DNA from: Burkholderiales bacterium | GTDB lineage: Bacteria > Pseudomonadota > Gammaproteobacteria > Burkholderiales > Burkholderiaceae_F | Assembly (NCBI GenBank): GCA_016716275.1 | Contig: JADJWR010000003.1 | Location: 186,001 to 250,000 of the forward strand | Length of the DNA: 64,000 nucleotides | Reading direction: 5' to 3' | Shown here: positions 18,470 through 27,319 of the stretch, in pieces | How positions within the stretch are numbered: position 1 is the first letter of the stretch | Layout of the letters: every line of letters begins with the position of its first letter | Program-made: the position numbers and the translations under genes | The notes under the pieces: generated by a model | Databases searched by the model: none | Seen by the model: the letters and a program-made list of their open reading frames with translations, nothing else | What the model was told of the DNA's origin: nothing

Positions 18470-19393
18470 TCAGGGCAGGCGGACCGCCTGGATCAGCTGC
18501 GCCGCCAGCTCCCGGCCGTGCAGCACACGTCCGCCCTCGCGCTGCGCGGCGTGCAGGCGATGGCCGGCCACCGTCGGCAGCACGTTCTGCACGTCCTCCG
18601 GGATCACGTGCTCGCGACCGTCCAGCCATGCCCAGGCGCGCGCCGCTGCCAGCAGCGCCAGCCCGGCGCGCGGCGACAGGCCCTCGGCGTGGCGGCCGGA
18701 ACTGCGCGTATAGGCGAGCAGCGCCAGCACGTAGTCGAGCAGCGCTTCGGAGACGAACACCTGCTTGACGGCCGCCTGGGCGGCGAGCAGGTCGGACGGC
18801 CGGGCGATGGCCGGCAGGCTGCGCAGCATGTCGCGCCGTGCCCGCCCGGCGAGCAGCGCCCGCTCCGCCGAGCGCTCCGGGTAGCCGAGGCTGATGCACA
18901 TCAGGAAGCGGTCGAGCTGCGACTCGGGCAGCGGGAAGGTGCCGACCTGGTGCAGCGGATTCTGGGTGGCGATGACGAAGAACGGCTGCGGCAGCGGGCG
19001 CGCCATGCCGTCGATCGAGACCTGGCTTTCCTCCATCGCCTCGAGCAGCGCACTTTGCGTCTTCGGGCTGGCGCGGTTGATCTCGTCGGCGAGCAGCACC
19101 TCGGTGAAGATCGGCCCCGGGTGGAAGGCGAACTGGCCATTGGTGCGGTCGTAGACCGACACGCCGATGACGTCCGACGGCAGCAGGTCGCTGGTGAACT
19201 GCAGGCGGCGGAACGGCAGGCCGAGCGAGATGGCGATCGCGTGCGCCAGCGTGGTCTTGCCGACGCCGGGCGCGTCCTCGATCAGCAGGTGGCCGCCGGC
19301 GAGCAGACAGGTCAGACTCTGGCGGATCTGCAGTTGCTTGCCGACGATCACGGCGCCGATCTGCTCGGCGCAGCGATGGAGTTTTTCCAGCAT
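18470..19393 (-). CDS. MoxR family AAA+ ATPase
   Basis: 307-residue cytosolic AAA+ ATPase. The Walker A region is EDAPGVGKTTLAHAIA (about 38-53). The Walker B is VLLADEINRASPKTQSALLEAMEE (about 102-125), followed by the sensor motif FVIATQNP. It has the C-terminal AAA lid (GLSPRAGLALLAAARAWAWLDGREHVIPEDV). MoxR proteins remodel or activate partner complexes together with DUF58 proteins. It is the first gene of a four-gene minus-strand operon, divergent from the HDAC-like gene with only 50 bp between starts. Confidence 0.93.
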   Translation of the reverse strand: MLEKLHRCAEQIGAVIVGKQLQIRQSLTCLLAGGHLLIEDAPGVGKTTLAHAIAISLGLPFRRLQFTSDLLPSDVIGVSVYDRTNGQFAFHPGPIFTEVLLADEINRASPKTQSALLEAMEESQVSIDGMARPLPQPFFVIATQNPLHQVGTFPLPESQLDRFLMCISLGYPERSAERALLAGRARRDMLRSLPAIARPSDLLAAQAAVKQVFVSEALLDYVLALLAYTRSSGRHAEGLSPRAGLALLAAARAWAWLDGREHVIPEDVQNVLPTVAGHRLHAAQREGGRVLHGRELAAQLIQAVRLP

Positions 19394-19443
19394 TAGACTT
19401 TCCGCAAACGGGCGAACCGCCAGGGTCGGGGAGACAGCAACCG

Positions 19444-20367
19444 GTGCATACGGGCTTTTTCACGCACGCGCAGTGTGCGTCGCACGAGATGGGTTCGTGG
19501 CATCCGGAGAGCCCCGAGCGTCTGGCGGCGGTTCAAGATCATCTGATTGCCGTCGGGCTGCTGCCGCACCTGCTGCCATTCGATGCGCCGCGGGCCGATC
19601 TCGACGTCGTCGCCCGCGCGCACGACCGCGACTACATCGAAGGGCTGCGCGCGAGGGTACCAAAGCAGGGCTACGAACCGGTCGACCCCGACACGTCGAT
19701 GAACCCCTGCAGCTGGGATGCGGCGATGTTCGCTGCCGGCGCGGTGGTCTCGGCGACCGACCATGTCGTCCGCGGGGACATCAACAATGCCTTCTGTGCG
19801 GTACGCCCGCCGGGACACCATGCGTGCCGCGCCGCGGCGATGGGATTCTGCTTTCTGAACAACGTCGCCATCGGCGCCCTGCACGCGATCCACGCGCACG
19901 GCCTGCGGCGGGTGGCGGTGATCGACTTCGACGTGCACCACGGCAACGGCACCGAAGACATCCTGGCCGGCAACGGCCGGGTGCTGATGGCGAGCTTCTT
20001 CCAGCATCCGTTCTATCCGTACTCGGGAACCGACTTCGCCGCCGACAACATGGTCAACGTGCCGGTGCCGGCGGGTACCCGCGGCGACGTGGTGCGCGAG
20101 CTGGTCGAGGCGCAGTGGCTGCCGCGGCTGGAGTCGTTCGCCCCCCAGATGATCTTCATCTCGGCCGGCTTCGATGCGCACCGCGAGGACGACCTCGGCC
20201 AGATGGGGCTGGTGGAGGCCGACTACGCCTGGATCACGCAGCAGCTGATGGACGTCGCCGACCGGCACGCCAGGGGACGCATCGTCAGCACGCTCGAGGG
20301 CGGCTACAACCTCAGCGCGCTGGCGCGCAGCGTCGCTGCCCACGTCCGCACGCTTGCGCAGCTCTGA
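19444..20367 (+). CDS. Histone deacetylase-like amidohydrolase (acetylpolyamine/acetoin utilisation family)
   Basis: 307-residue zinc hydrolase of the HDAC fold. The tandem active-site histidines are in RPPGHHA (125-126), the metal ligands in DFDVHHGNGT (161-170) and the further ligand Asp in SAGFDAHREDD (about 256). GTG 19444 is the start; no in-frame ATG lies nearer the HTGFFTH beginning. Bacterial members deacetylate polyamines or other small acyl amides, or proteins. It is separated from the acyl-CoA ligase gene by three bases, so the two form an operon with an acyl-CoA theme. Confidence 0.9.
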   Translation: MHTGFFTHAQCASHEMGSWHPESPERLAAVQDHLIAVGLLPHLLPFDAPRADLDVVARAHDRDYIEGLRARVPKQGYEPVDPDTSMNPCSWDAAMFAAGAVVSATDHVVRGDINNAFCAVRPPGHHACRAAAMGFCFLNNVAIGALHAIHAHGLRRVAVIDFDVHHGNGTEDILAGNGRVLMASFFQHPFYPYSGTDFAADNMVNVPVPAGTRGDVVRELVEAQWLPRLESFAPQMIFISAGFDAHREDDLGQMGLVEADYAWITQQLMDVADRHARGRIVSTLEGGYNLSALARSVAAHVRTLAQL

Positions 20368-20370
20368 CCG

Positions 20371-22014
20371 ATGCCCAGCAGCATCTTCGACCGCGACCTG
20401 CCGCGCACCGCGGCAAACTTCGCAGCCCTGTCGCCGCTGACCTTCATCGAGCGGGCAGCGGCGGTGTTCCCGCGGCTGCCGGCGGTCGTCCACGGGCCGA
20501 TCCGCCGCGACTGGGGCGAGGTCTACGCGCGCTGCCGGCGGCTGGCGCAGGCGCTGGTCCGGCGCGGGCTGGGCCGCGGCGACACCGTCGCGGTGATGCT
20601 GCCCAACACGCCGGAGATGGTCGAGGCGCACTTCGGCATCCCGATGGCCGGCTGCGTGCTGAACGCCATCAACACCCGGCTCGATCCCGAGGCGGTGGCC
20701 TTCATGCTCGAGCACGGCGAGGCGAAGCTCGTGATCGTCGACCGCGAGTTCTCGGCGACCGTCAAGGCGGCGCTGGCGCGGCTGCGCCAGCCGCTGGAAG
20801 TGGTCGACGTCGACGACCCGGTGTACGCCGGGCCGGGGGAACGGATCGGCGGGATCGACTACGAGGCGCTGCTCGCCGAGGGCAGCCCGGAGTTCGCCTG
20901 GCAGCCGGCGACCGACGAGTGGGATGCGATCGCGCTGAATTACACCTCGGGCACCACAGGCAACCCGAAGGGCGTCGTCTATCACCATCGCGGGGCCTAC
21001 CTGAACGCGGTGTCGAACATCCTGGTCTGGGCGCTGCCGCACCACCCCGTGTACCTGTGGACGCTGCCGATGTTCCATTGCAACGGCTGGTGCTTTCCAT
21101 GGACGGTGGCAGCGATGGCAGGCACCAACGTCTGCCTGCGCCGGGTCGAGGCGGCGGCGATCTTCGAGGCGATCCGCGCGCATCGGGTGACGCATTACTG
21201 CGGCGCGCCGATCGTGCACTCGCTGCTGATCAACGCGCCGGCGGAAATGAAGCAGGGCATCGCGCAGCGGGTCAGCGCGATGGTCGCCGGCGCCGCGCCG
21301 CCGGCGGCAATGATCGAGGGCATGGAGCGGCTCGGCTTCGACCTCACCCATGTCTACGGCCTGACCGAGGTCTATGGCCCGGCGACGGTGTGCGCCAGGC
21401 AGCCGGAGTGGAGCGAACTCGACCTCGGCGAGCGGGCCGCCAAGAACGGTCGGCAGGGGGTCCGCTACCCGATGGAAGAGGCGGTGACGGTGCTCGATCC
21501 GGATACGCTGGCGCCGGTGCCGGCCGACGGCGAGACGATCGGCGAGGTGATGTTTCGCGGCAACATCACGATGAAGGGCTACCTGAAGAACCCGTCCGCC
21601 ACCGGCAAGGCCTTCGCCGGCGGCTGGTTCCGCTCGGGCGACCTGGCGGTGGTCTATCCCGACGGCTATCTGCGGATCAAGGACCGCAGCAAGGACATCA
21701 TCATCTCGGGCGGCGAGAACATCAGCTCGATCGAGGTCGAGGACGTCCTGTATCGCCACCCCGCGGTGATGATCGCCGCGGTGGTCGCCGCCCCCGATGC
21801 CAAGTGGGGCGAGGTGCCCTGCGCCTTCATCGAGCCCCGCGAGGGCGCCACGGTCACGGCCGACGAACTGGCGGCGCACTGCCGCGCCCATCTCGCCGGC
21901 TTCAAGGTGCCGAAGAAGTTCGTCTTCGGGCCGGTGCCGAAGACAAACACCGGCAAGATCCAGAAGTTCCTGCTCCGCCAGCAGGCCGGCTCCGCGGCGG
22001 CGATCGACGTCTAG
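20371..22014 (+). CDS. AMP-dependent acyl-CoA synthetase (fatty acid or methylthiopropanoate type)
   Basis: 547-residue adenylate-forming ligase. It shows the P-loop LNYTSGTTGNPKG (about 190-202), LTHVYGLTEVYGPAT, the hinge Asp region RSGDLAVVYPDGYLRIKDRSKDIIISGGENIS and the catalytic lysine in PKTNTGKIQKF. Length and motifs resemble the DmdB-like/medium-chain acyl-CoA ligase group of betaproteobacteria. It activates a carboxylic acid to its CoA thioester; the substrate is not deducible. It is three bases after the HDAC-like gene and 39 bp before the enoyl-CoA hydratase, consistent with one catabolic operon. Confidence 0.9.
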   Translation: MPSSIFDRDLPRTAANFAALSPLTFIERAAAVFPRLPAVVHGPIRRDWGEVYARCRRLAQALVRRGLGRGDTVAVMLPNTPEMVEAHFGIPMAGCVLNAINTRLDPEAVAFMLEHGEAKLVIVDREFSATVKAALARLRQPLEVVDVDDPVYAGPGERIGGIDYEALLAEGSPEFAWQPATDEWDAIALNYTSGTTGNPKGVVYHHRGAYLNAVSNILVWALPHHPVYLWTLPMFHCNGWCFPWTVAAMAGTNVCLRRVEAAAIFEAIRAHRVTHYCGAPIVHSLLINAPAEMKQGIAQRVSAMVAGAAPPAAMIEGMERLGFDLTHVYGLTEVYGPATVCARQPEWSELDLGERAAKNGRQGVRYPMEEAVTVLDPDTLAPVPADGETIGEVMFRGNITMKGYLKNPSATGKAFAGGWFRSGDLAVVYPDGYLRIKDRSKDIIISGGENISSIEVEDVLYRHPAVMIAAVVAAPDAKWGEVPCAFIEPREGATVTADELAAHCRAHLAGFKVPKKFVFGPVPKTNTGKIQKFLLRQQAGSAAAIDV

Positions 22015-22053
22015 CACGCGCCGGCGACGGCAAACACCATCAAGGAGAAAGCC

Positions 22054-22863
22054 ATGAACGCACCGCAGGCCCCGGCCAACCTGGAACCGCTGCTGCTCGA
22101 GAAGCGCTCGCCCGACGGGGTGGTCACGCTGACGCTGAACCGGCCGGCGCAGTTCAATTCGCTGTCGGAGGAAATGCTGGCGGCGCTGCAGGCGGCCTTC
22201 GATCGCATCGGCGCCGACCAGACTGCCCGCGTGATCGTCGTCGCGGCGGCCGGCAAGGCCTTCTGCGCCGGCCACGACCTGAAGCAGATGAAGGCCAACC
22301 CGCGCCAGGACTATTACGAGAAGCTGTTCGCCGACTGCGCCGGGCTGATGCTGACGATCTCGCGCGTGCCGCAGCCGGTCATCGCGCGCGTGCACGGCAT
22401 CGCCACCGCGGCCGGCTGCCAGCTGGTCGCCACCTGCGACCTGGCGGTGGCGGTCGACAGCGCGCGCTTCGGCGTCAACGGCATCGACGTCGGCCTGTTC
22501 TGCGCCAGCCCAAGCGTGGCGCTGGCGCGCAACGTCGGCCGCAAGCAGGCCTTCGAGATGCTGGTCACCGGCGAATTCATCGATGCGGCCACCGCCAAGG
22601 CGCGCGGACTGGTCAACCGGGTCGTCGCGGCCGACCAGCTCGACGCCGAAGTGAAGCGGCTTGCCGATGCGATCGTCGCCAAGCCGGGGCTGGCGATCGG
22701 CATGGGCAAGGGGCTCTTCTATCGCCAGCTCGAGATGGGGATCGACGCCGCCTATCAGCTCGCCGGCCAGACGATGGCCTGCAACATGATCGACGAGGTC
22801 GCGCAGGAGGGCGTGGCAGCCTTCATGGAGAAGCGCAAGCCGCACTGGGCCGGCAGTCGCTGA
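22054..22863 (+). CDS. Enoyl-CoA hydratase/isomerase family protein
   Basis: 269-residue crotonase-fold enzyme. The oxyanion-hole segments are visible as AAGKAFCAGHDLKQM (about 69-83) and HGIATAAGCQLVATCDLAVA (about 113-132). The usual catalytic Glu position after the second segment is replaced in FGVNGIDVGLFCASPSVAL, so it may not be a classical hydratase. The leader CAAGGAGAAAGCC gives a strong ribosome binding site. It is the third gene of the HDAC-ligase-hydratase operon and would act on the CoA ester made upstream. Confidence 0.88.
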   Translation: MNAPQAPANLEPLLLEKRSPDGVVTLTLNRPAQFNSLSEEMLAALQAAFDRIGADQTARVIVVAAAGKAFCAGHDLKQMKANPRQDYYEKLFADCAGLMLTISRVPQPVIARVHGIATAAGCQLVATCDLAVAVDSARFGVNGIDVGLFCASPSVALARNVGRKQAFEMLVTGEFIDAATAKARGLVNRVVAADQLDAEVKRLADAIVAKPGLAIGMGKGLFYRQLEMGIDAAYQLAGQTMACNMIDEVAQEGVAAFMEKRKPHWAGSR

Positions 22864-22870
22864 CCGCACG

Positions 22871-22892
22871 AGGCGCTCCCTCGCGAGCGCCT
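22871..22892. terminator. Hairpin between convergent genes
   Basis: A perfect 8-bp stem AGGCGCTC (22871-22878) / GAGCGCCT (22885-22892) lies between the enoyl-CoA hydratase stop and the opposing gene's stop. There is no strong T-run on either strand, so termination is plausible but weakly supported. Confidence 0.35.
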
Positions 22893-23451
22893 AGAGCCGG
22901 ATAGCGGCGCTGCAGGCGAGCAGGACCAGCCACGCCACCACGAACGCCGGTCCGGTCCAGGCGCTGATGCTCGACACTTCCTTGGGCAGGTTGGGCGTGC
23001 GGCCGCTCAGGGTGGCCAGGTCCGCTTCGACAGCGCGACGCTGAACCACCAGCAGCGCCAGCGCCCGCGATGCGCGATCGATGTTCGCATGCAGCGCCAG
23101 CGCGCACAGGATGCCGACAAGCGCCAGGCCGCCGAGCAGCCAGTAGTTGATCGCCGCGGCGCCGAGGCCGCTGACGATGAACAGCATGAGAAACGCGTGG
23201 ATCAGGATCGCCTGCGAGGCGATCAGCCAGTTCATGTGCTGGCCGAGCGCCAGCTGCTCCGCCGTCGCCGCCTGATTGAGGCGATCGAGTTCGCGTTCGG
23301 CCGCAGCCTGCTTCTGCGACTGCGCATCGGCGGCGCTCGGCTGCGGAGCGGGCACCGGCCGGTCGGCGTCGATGCGCAGGGTGGTCCGGTTGCTCTGTGC
23401 CTCGCCGGCGGCCGGGACGACGCGCAGGTCGGGATTTCTTGGCGTGCTCAT
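22891..23451 (-). CDS. Hypothetical membrane protein, three to four helices
   Basis: 186-residue protein of unknown function. The first 65 residues are hydrophilic and Ala/Gln-rich, then come hydrophobic segments at about 73-95 (NWLIASQAILIHAFLMLFIVS), 97-118 (AINYWLLGGLALVGILCALA) and 165-185 (AFVVAWLVLLACSAAIR). Between them is a basic amphipathic stretch with NIDRASRALALLVVQRRAVEADL. I recognise no family. The start at 23451 is the ATG that precedes the conserved-looking coding part; the ribosome binding site is poor. It converges with the enoyl-CoA hydratase gene and is divergent from the MFS gene. Confidence 0.7.
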   Translation of the reverse strand: MSTPRNPDLRVVPAAGEAQSNRTTLRIDADRPVPAPQPSAADAQSQKQAAAERELDRLNQAATAEQLALGQHMNWLIASQAILIHAFLMLFIVSGLGAAAINYWLLGGLALVGILCALALHANIDRASRALALLVVQRRAVEADLATLSGRTPNLPKEVSSISAWTGPAFVVAWLVLLACSAAIRL

Positions 23452-23675
23452 CGAGGCGCAGTGTGCGCGGCGCATGGCCGGCCAGAAATCCGCCGATCGT
23501 CCTAGTTCGCGCAGGCGGCGCACGCCGCGCGCCGCACACGGACGCCGTTCGGGCGAAAGGTCGGCGCGATGCGCCGTCGCGCGAGACGAGGCCTTGCGGG
23601 GTAGGATCGGCGCCGCCTGCGGACTCGCCGCAGATCCCGGCGCGCCGCCGGCCGCGACCCCCGCAGGAACGCCCG

Positions 23676-24980
23676 ATGCCCCTGTTCAACCCGCAGAGCC
23701 TGAACCCCGGCGTGCCGCGGCGGGAGGTCTTTGCGTGGGCGATGTACGACTTCGCCAACTCCGGCTACACGACCGTCGTGCTGACGGCCGTGTTCAACGC
23801 CTACTTCGTCAACGTGGTGGCCGGCAATGCACGCTGGGCGACGCTTGCCTGGACACTGGCGCTGTCGTTGTCGTACCTGCTCGGCATGCTGACCATGCCG
23901 GCACTCGGCGCATATGCCGACCTGCACGCCCGCAAGAAGCTGCTGATGGGACTGGTCACGGTTGGCTGCGTCGTCGCAACGGCGGCGCTGGCGCTGGTGG
24001 GCCCCGGAGATCTTGCGCTGGCGGTGGCGGCGATCGTCGTGTCGAACGTCTGTTTCGCCGCCGGCGTGACGCTGAACAGTGCCTTCCTGCCGGAACTGGC
24101 GCGGCCGGAGGCGCTCGGCAAGGTCTCCGGCTGGGGCTGGAGCCTCGGCTACATCGGCGGCCTGCTGTCGCTGGCGCTCGGCCTCGGCTACGTGCTGTGG
24201 GCGCAGGGGCAGGGACTGCCGGCGACGCACTACGTGCCGGTGACGATGCTGATCACGGCGACGCTGTTCGCCCTGGCAGTCATTCCCACCTTCACCACCC
24301 TGCGCGAGCGCGCCGAACCCGTCGGCCACGGCACGGTGGGCAGCGTGCTGCGCGAGTCGACGCAGCGCCTGCGGCACACGCTGGCCAACATCGGCGAGTT
24401 CCGCGACTTCGGCTGGCTGACCCTGTGCGGCCTGCTCTACCAGGGCGGCCTGTCGGTGGTGATCGCGCTGGCGGCGATCTACGCGCAGCAGGTGATGAAC
24501 TTCGAGACGGCGCAGACGATGATGCTGATCCTCACGGTGAACGTCACCGCGGCGATCGGCGCCTTCCTGTTCGGCTACGTGCAGGACGCCATCGGCCACA
24601 AGCCGGCGCTGGCGCTGACCATCGCCGGCTGGATCGCCATGGTGCTGATCGCCGGCCTCACCTCCGGCGTGGCCTGGTTCTGGTTCGCCGCCAACATCGC
24701 CGGCCTGTGCATGGGATCGAGCCAGTCCGCCGGGCGGGCGATGGTCGGCGTGTTCGCGCCGGAGCACCGGCGCGCCGAGTTCTACAGCTTGTGGAACGTC
24801 GCGCTCTGGCTGTCGGCAGTGATCGGGCCGTTGACCTACGGCCTGGTCACCTGGATCACCGACAACAACCACCGGCTGGCGATCCTGGTGACCGGCCTGT
24901 ACTTCGTCGCCGGCCTGCTGGTGCTGGCGAAGGTCGATATCGAGCGAGGCCGCCGCGCGGCCCGCCGCGACGCCGGCTGA
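23676..24980 (+). CDS. MFS transporter, UMF1/Atg22-like
   Basis: 434-residue inner-membrane protein with about 12 helices. The opening REVFAWAMYDFANSGYTTVV is diagnostic for the UMF1 (vacuole effluxer Atg22-like) group, and the loop DLHARKKLLMG matches the MFS loop 2-3 motif. Bacterial members are presumed small-molecule exporters, and the substrate is unknown. The ATG at 23676 has AGGA nine bases upstream. It stands alone: divergent upstream and convergent downstream with a GlcG-like gene 19 bp away. Confidence 0.88.
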   Translation: MPLFNPQSLNPGVPRREVFAWAMYDFANSGYTTVVLTAVFNAYFVNVVAGNARWATLAWTLALSLSYLLGMLTMPALGAYADLHARKKLLMGLVTVGCVVATAALALVGPGDLALAVAAIVVSNVCFAAGVTLNSAFLPELARPEALGKVSGWGWSLGYIGGLLSLALGLGYVLWAQGQGLPATHYVPVTMLITATLFALAVIPTFTTLRERAEPVGHGTVGSVLRESTQRLRHTLANIGEFRDFGWLTLCGLLYQGGLSVVIALAAIYAQQVMNFETAQTMMLILTVNVTAAIGAFLFGYVQDAIGHKPALALTIAGWIAMVLIAGLTSGVAWFWFAANIAGLCMGSSQSAGRAMVGVFAPEHRRAEFYSLWNVALWLSAVIGPLTYGLVTWITDNNHRLAILVTGLYFVAGLLVLAKVDIERGRRAARRDAG

Positions 24981-24999
24981 GGACGCCCCGCCGCGGCCG

Positions 25000-25404
25000 C
25001 TACAGGCCGAGTGCGGCGATACCGGCCTTGGCGATCTGCGCGTCCTCGCTCGACTTCACCCCGGACACGCCGACCGCGCCGACGACCTGTCCGTCGGCAA
25101 CGATCGGCACGCCGCCCTCGAGCATGCCCTGCAGCGGTGCCGACAGGAAGGCGGCGCGCCCCTGATTGATCATGTCCTCGTAGATCCTGGTCTCGCGCCG
25201 GCCGAGCGCCGCCGCGCGCGCCTTCTCCGGCGCGATGTGAGCAGACGCCGGCGGCGTGCCGTCGAGCCGCGTGAACTGCAGCAGGTGCCCGCCGTCGTCG
25301 ACGATGGCGATCGCCACCGCCCACTTGTTCCTGCCTGCCTCGGCGATCGCCGCCTGCATGATGCGGGCGGTGTCCTCGCTGGTCAGCATGCGCTTGGTCT
25401 GCAT
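25000..25404 (-). CDS. GlcG/HbpS-like haem-degrading family protein
   Basis: 134-residue protein of the GlcG/HbpS/PduO C-terminal family. It has the typical VAIAIVDDGGHLLQFTRLDG start of the fold and the C-terminal GGVPIVADGQVVGAVGVSG motif. Relatives bind haem or cobalamin or are of unknown role in glycolate loci. It is 16 bp after the prpE stop on the same strand, so it is likely co-transcribed with prpE and may have an accessory part in propionate metabolism; that link is inference. Confidence 0.85.
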   Translation of the reverse strand: MQTKRMLTSEDTARIMQAAIAEAGRNKWAVAIAIVDDGGHLLQFTRLDGTPPASAHIAPEKARAAALGRRETRIYEDMINQGRAAFLSAPLQGMLEGGVPIVADGQVVGAVGVSGVKSSEDAQIAKAGIAALGL

Positions 25405-25420
25405 CTCGACTCCTCGTCGT

Positions 25421-27319
25421 TCAGGCGGGCCTGACGGCGCTGCGCACCTGGTCGAGCGCCGCCGGATCCTCGATGGTGGTCAGGTCGCCCGGATCGCGAC
25501 CCTCGCACAGCGCCTGGATCGAGCGGCGCAGCAGCTTGCCCGAACGCGTCTTCGGCAGCGCGGTGACGAAGTGCACGCGCGCCGGCCGCGCCACGGCGCC
25601 GAGCTGGCTGTCGACCGTCTTCATCACGTCGCCCTCGAGCGCCAGGCGCGCCTCGGGCGTGGCGACGGCGCCGGCATCCTTGACCACGGCGAACGCCATC
25701 GCGACCTGGCCCTTCAGCTGGTCGGCGACGCCGACCACCGCGACCTCGGCCACCGCCGGGTGCGAACTGATCGATTCCTCGATCTCGCGCGTGCCGAGCC
25801 GGTGGCCGGCGACGTTGATCACGTCGTCGGTGCGGCCGAGGATGAAGAAGTAGCCGTCCTGGTCACGGATGCCCCAGTCGAAGGTCGAATAGACCATCCG
25901 GTTGGGCACGCTCTGCCAGTAGGTGCGGACATAGCGCTCGTCGTCGCCCCAGACCGTGCTCATGCAACCGGGCGGCAGCGGACCCTCGATGGCGACCACG
26001 CCCTTGTCGTTGGCGCCGGTGATCTCTTCGCCGGTCGCCTCGTTGAACAGCTTCACCGCGTAGCCGTAGACCGGCAGACCCGGGCTGCCGAACTTCGACG
26101 GCAGCGGCTCGACGCCGCGCGAGATCGCCAGGATCGGCCAGCCGGTCTCGGTCTGCCAGTAGTTGTCGACGATCGGCTTGCTCAGGCCGTCCGAGATCCA
26201 GCGGGCGGTCGGCTCGTCGAGCGGCTCGCCGGCGAGGAACAGCAACCGCAGGCTCGACAGGTCGTACTTCGTCAGATACGCCGGATCCTGCTTTTTCAGC
26301 ACGCGGATCGCCGTCGGCGCGGAGAACATCACCGAAACCTTGTGCTTCTCGACGATCTGCCACCAGATGCCGCCGTCGGGGCGGATCGGCGTGCCCTCGA
26401 ACAGGATGGTCGCCATGCCGGCGATCAGCGGGCCGTAGACGATGTAGGAGTGGCCGACCACCCAGCCGATGTCGCTGGTCGAGAAGTAGGTCTCGCCGGC
26501 GTTGCCGCCGAAGATGTGCTTCATCGACGCCGCCAGCGCCACCGCGTAGCCGCCGGTGTCGCGCTGCACGCCCTTCGGCTTGCCGGTGGTGCCGGAGGTG
26601 TACAGGATGTAGGAAGGCTCGTTCGACTCCATCCACTCGCACGGCACCTCGTCGTTCATGTGCGCGGCGCGCAGCTCACCGTAGTCGACGTCGCGGCCGG
26701 CGGTCCGCGCCATCGGCGCCAGGCCGCGATCGACCAGCAGCACCGTCGACGGCGGGCTTTTCGACAGGCGGATCGCCTCGTCGAGCAGCCCCTTGTACGG
26801 CACCACCTTGCCGGCGCGCGAGCCGGCGTCCGAGCTGACGATCACCTTCGGCTGCGCGTCGTCGATGCGCGAGGCGAGGCTCACCGAGGCGAAGCCGCCG
26901 AAGACCACCGAGTGGATGGCACCGATGCGGGCGCAGGCCAGCATGGCGAACGCCGCCTCCGGGATCATCGGCATGTAGATCAGCACGCGGTCGCCGCGGG
27001 CCACGCCGAGCCCGCGCAGGATGCCCGCCATGCGGTTCACCTCGCGGTGCAGCTGGCCGAACGTGTAGGTCTTCTCGGCGTCGACTTCGGTGGAGACGTA
27101 GATCAGCGCCGGCTGGTCGGCGCGCGCGGCGAGGTGCCGGTCGACGGCGTTGTGGCAGAGGTTGGTGCGGCCGCCGACGAACCAGCGGGCGAACGGCGGC
27201 CGCGAGTAGTCGAGCGTCCTGTCGAACGGCGCGTGCCAGTCGATCAGGCGGGCCTGGTCGGCCCAGAAGGCTTCAGGGTCGTTGATCGAGCGGGCGTGAA
27301 ACTCCCGGTAGGTTGCCAT
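25421..27319 (-). CDS. prpE: Propionyl-CoA synthetase
   Basis: 632-residue AMP-forming ligase (propionate + ATP + CoA to propionyl-CoA + AMP + PPi). It carries the PrpE-like N-terminus (YREFHARSINDPEAFWADQA), P-loop YTSGTTGKPKGVQRD, DNYWQTETGWP, hinge GRTDDVINVAGHRLGT and C-terminal PKTRSGKLLRRSI with the acylatable lysine. It differs from Acs at 1237 in length and in the N-terminal domain. The start overlaps the end of the response-regulator gene by 47 bp. No prpBCD genes are nearby. Confidence 0.95.
   Translation of the reverse strand: MATYREFHARSINDPEAFWADQARLIDWHAPFDRTLDYSRPPFARWFVGGRTNLCHNAVDRHLAARADQPALIYVSTEVDAEKTYTFGQLHREVNRMAGILRGLGVARGDRVLIYMPMIPEAAFAMLACARIGAIHSVVFGGFASVSLASRIDDAQPKVIVSSDAGSRAGKVVPYKGLLDEAIRLSKSPPSTVLLVDRGLAPMARTAGRDVDYGELRAAHMNDEVPCEWMESNEPSYILYTSGTTGKPKGVQRDTGGYAVALAASMKHIFGGNAGETYFSTSDIGWVVGHSYIVYGPLIAGMATILFEGTPIRPDGGIWWQIVEKHKVSVMFSAPTAIRVLKKQDPAYLTKYDLSSLRLLFLAGEPLDEPTARWISDGLSKPIVDNYWQTETGWPILAISRGVEPLPSKFGSPGLPVYGYAVKLFNEATGEEITGANDKGVVAIEGPLPPGCMSTVWGDDERYVRTYWQSVPNRMVYSTFDWGIRDQDGYFFILGRTDDVINVAGHRLGTREIEESISSHPAVAEVAVVGVADQLKGQVAMAFAVVKDAGAVATPEARLALEGDVMKTVDSQLGAVARPARVHFVTALPKTRSGKLLRRSIQALCEGRDPGDLTTIEDPAALDQVRSAVRPA

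Noticed and set aside
19393..22869. 1158-codon minus-strand ORF across three genes
   Set aside because: It covers the HDAC, ligase and hydratase genes in antisense, with biased composition and no recognisable motif.
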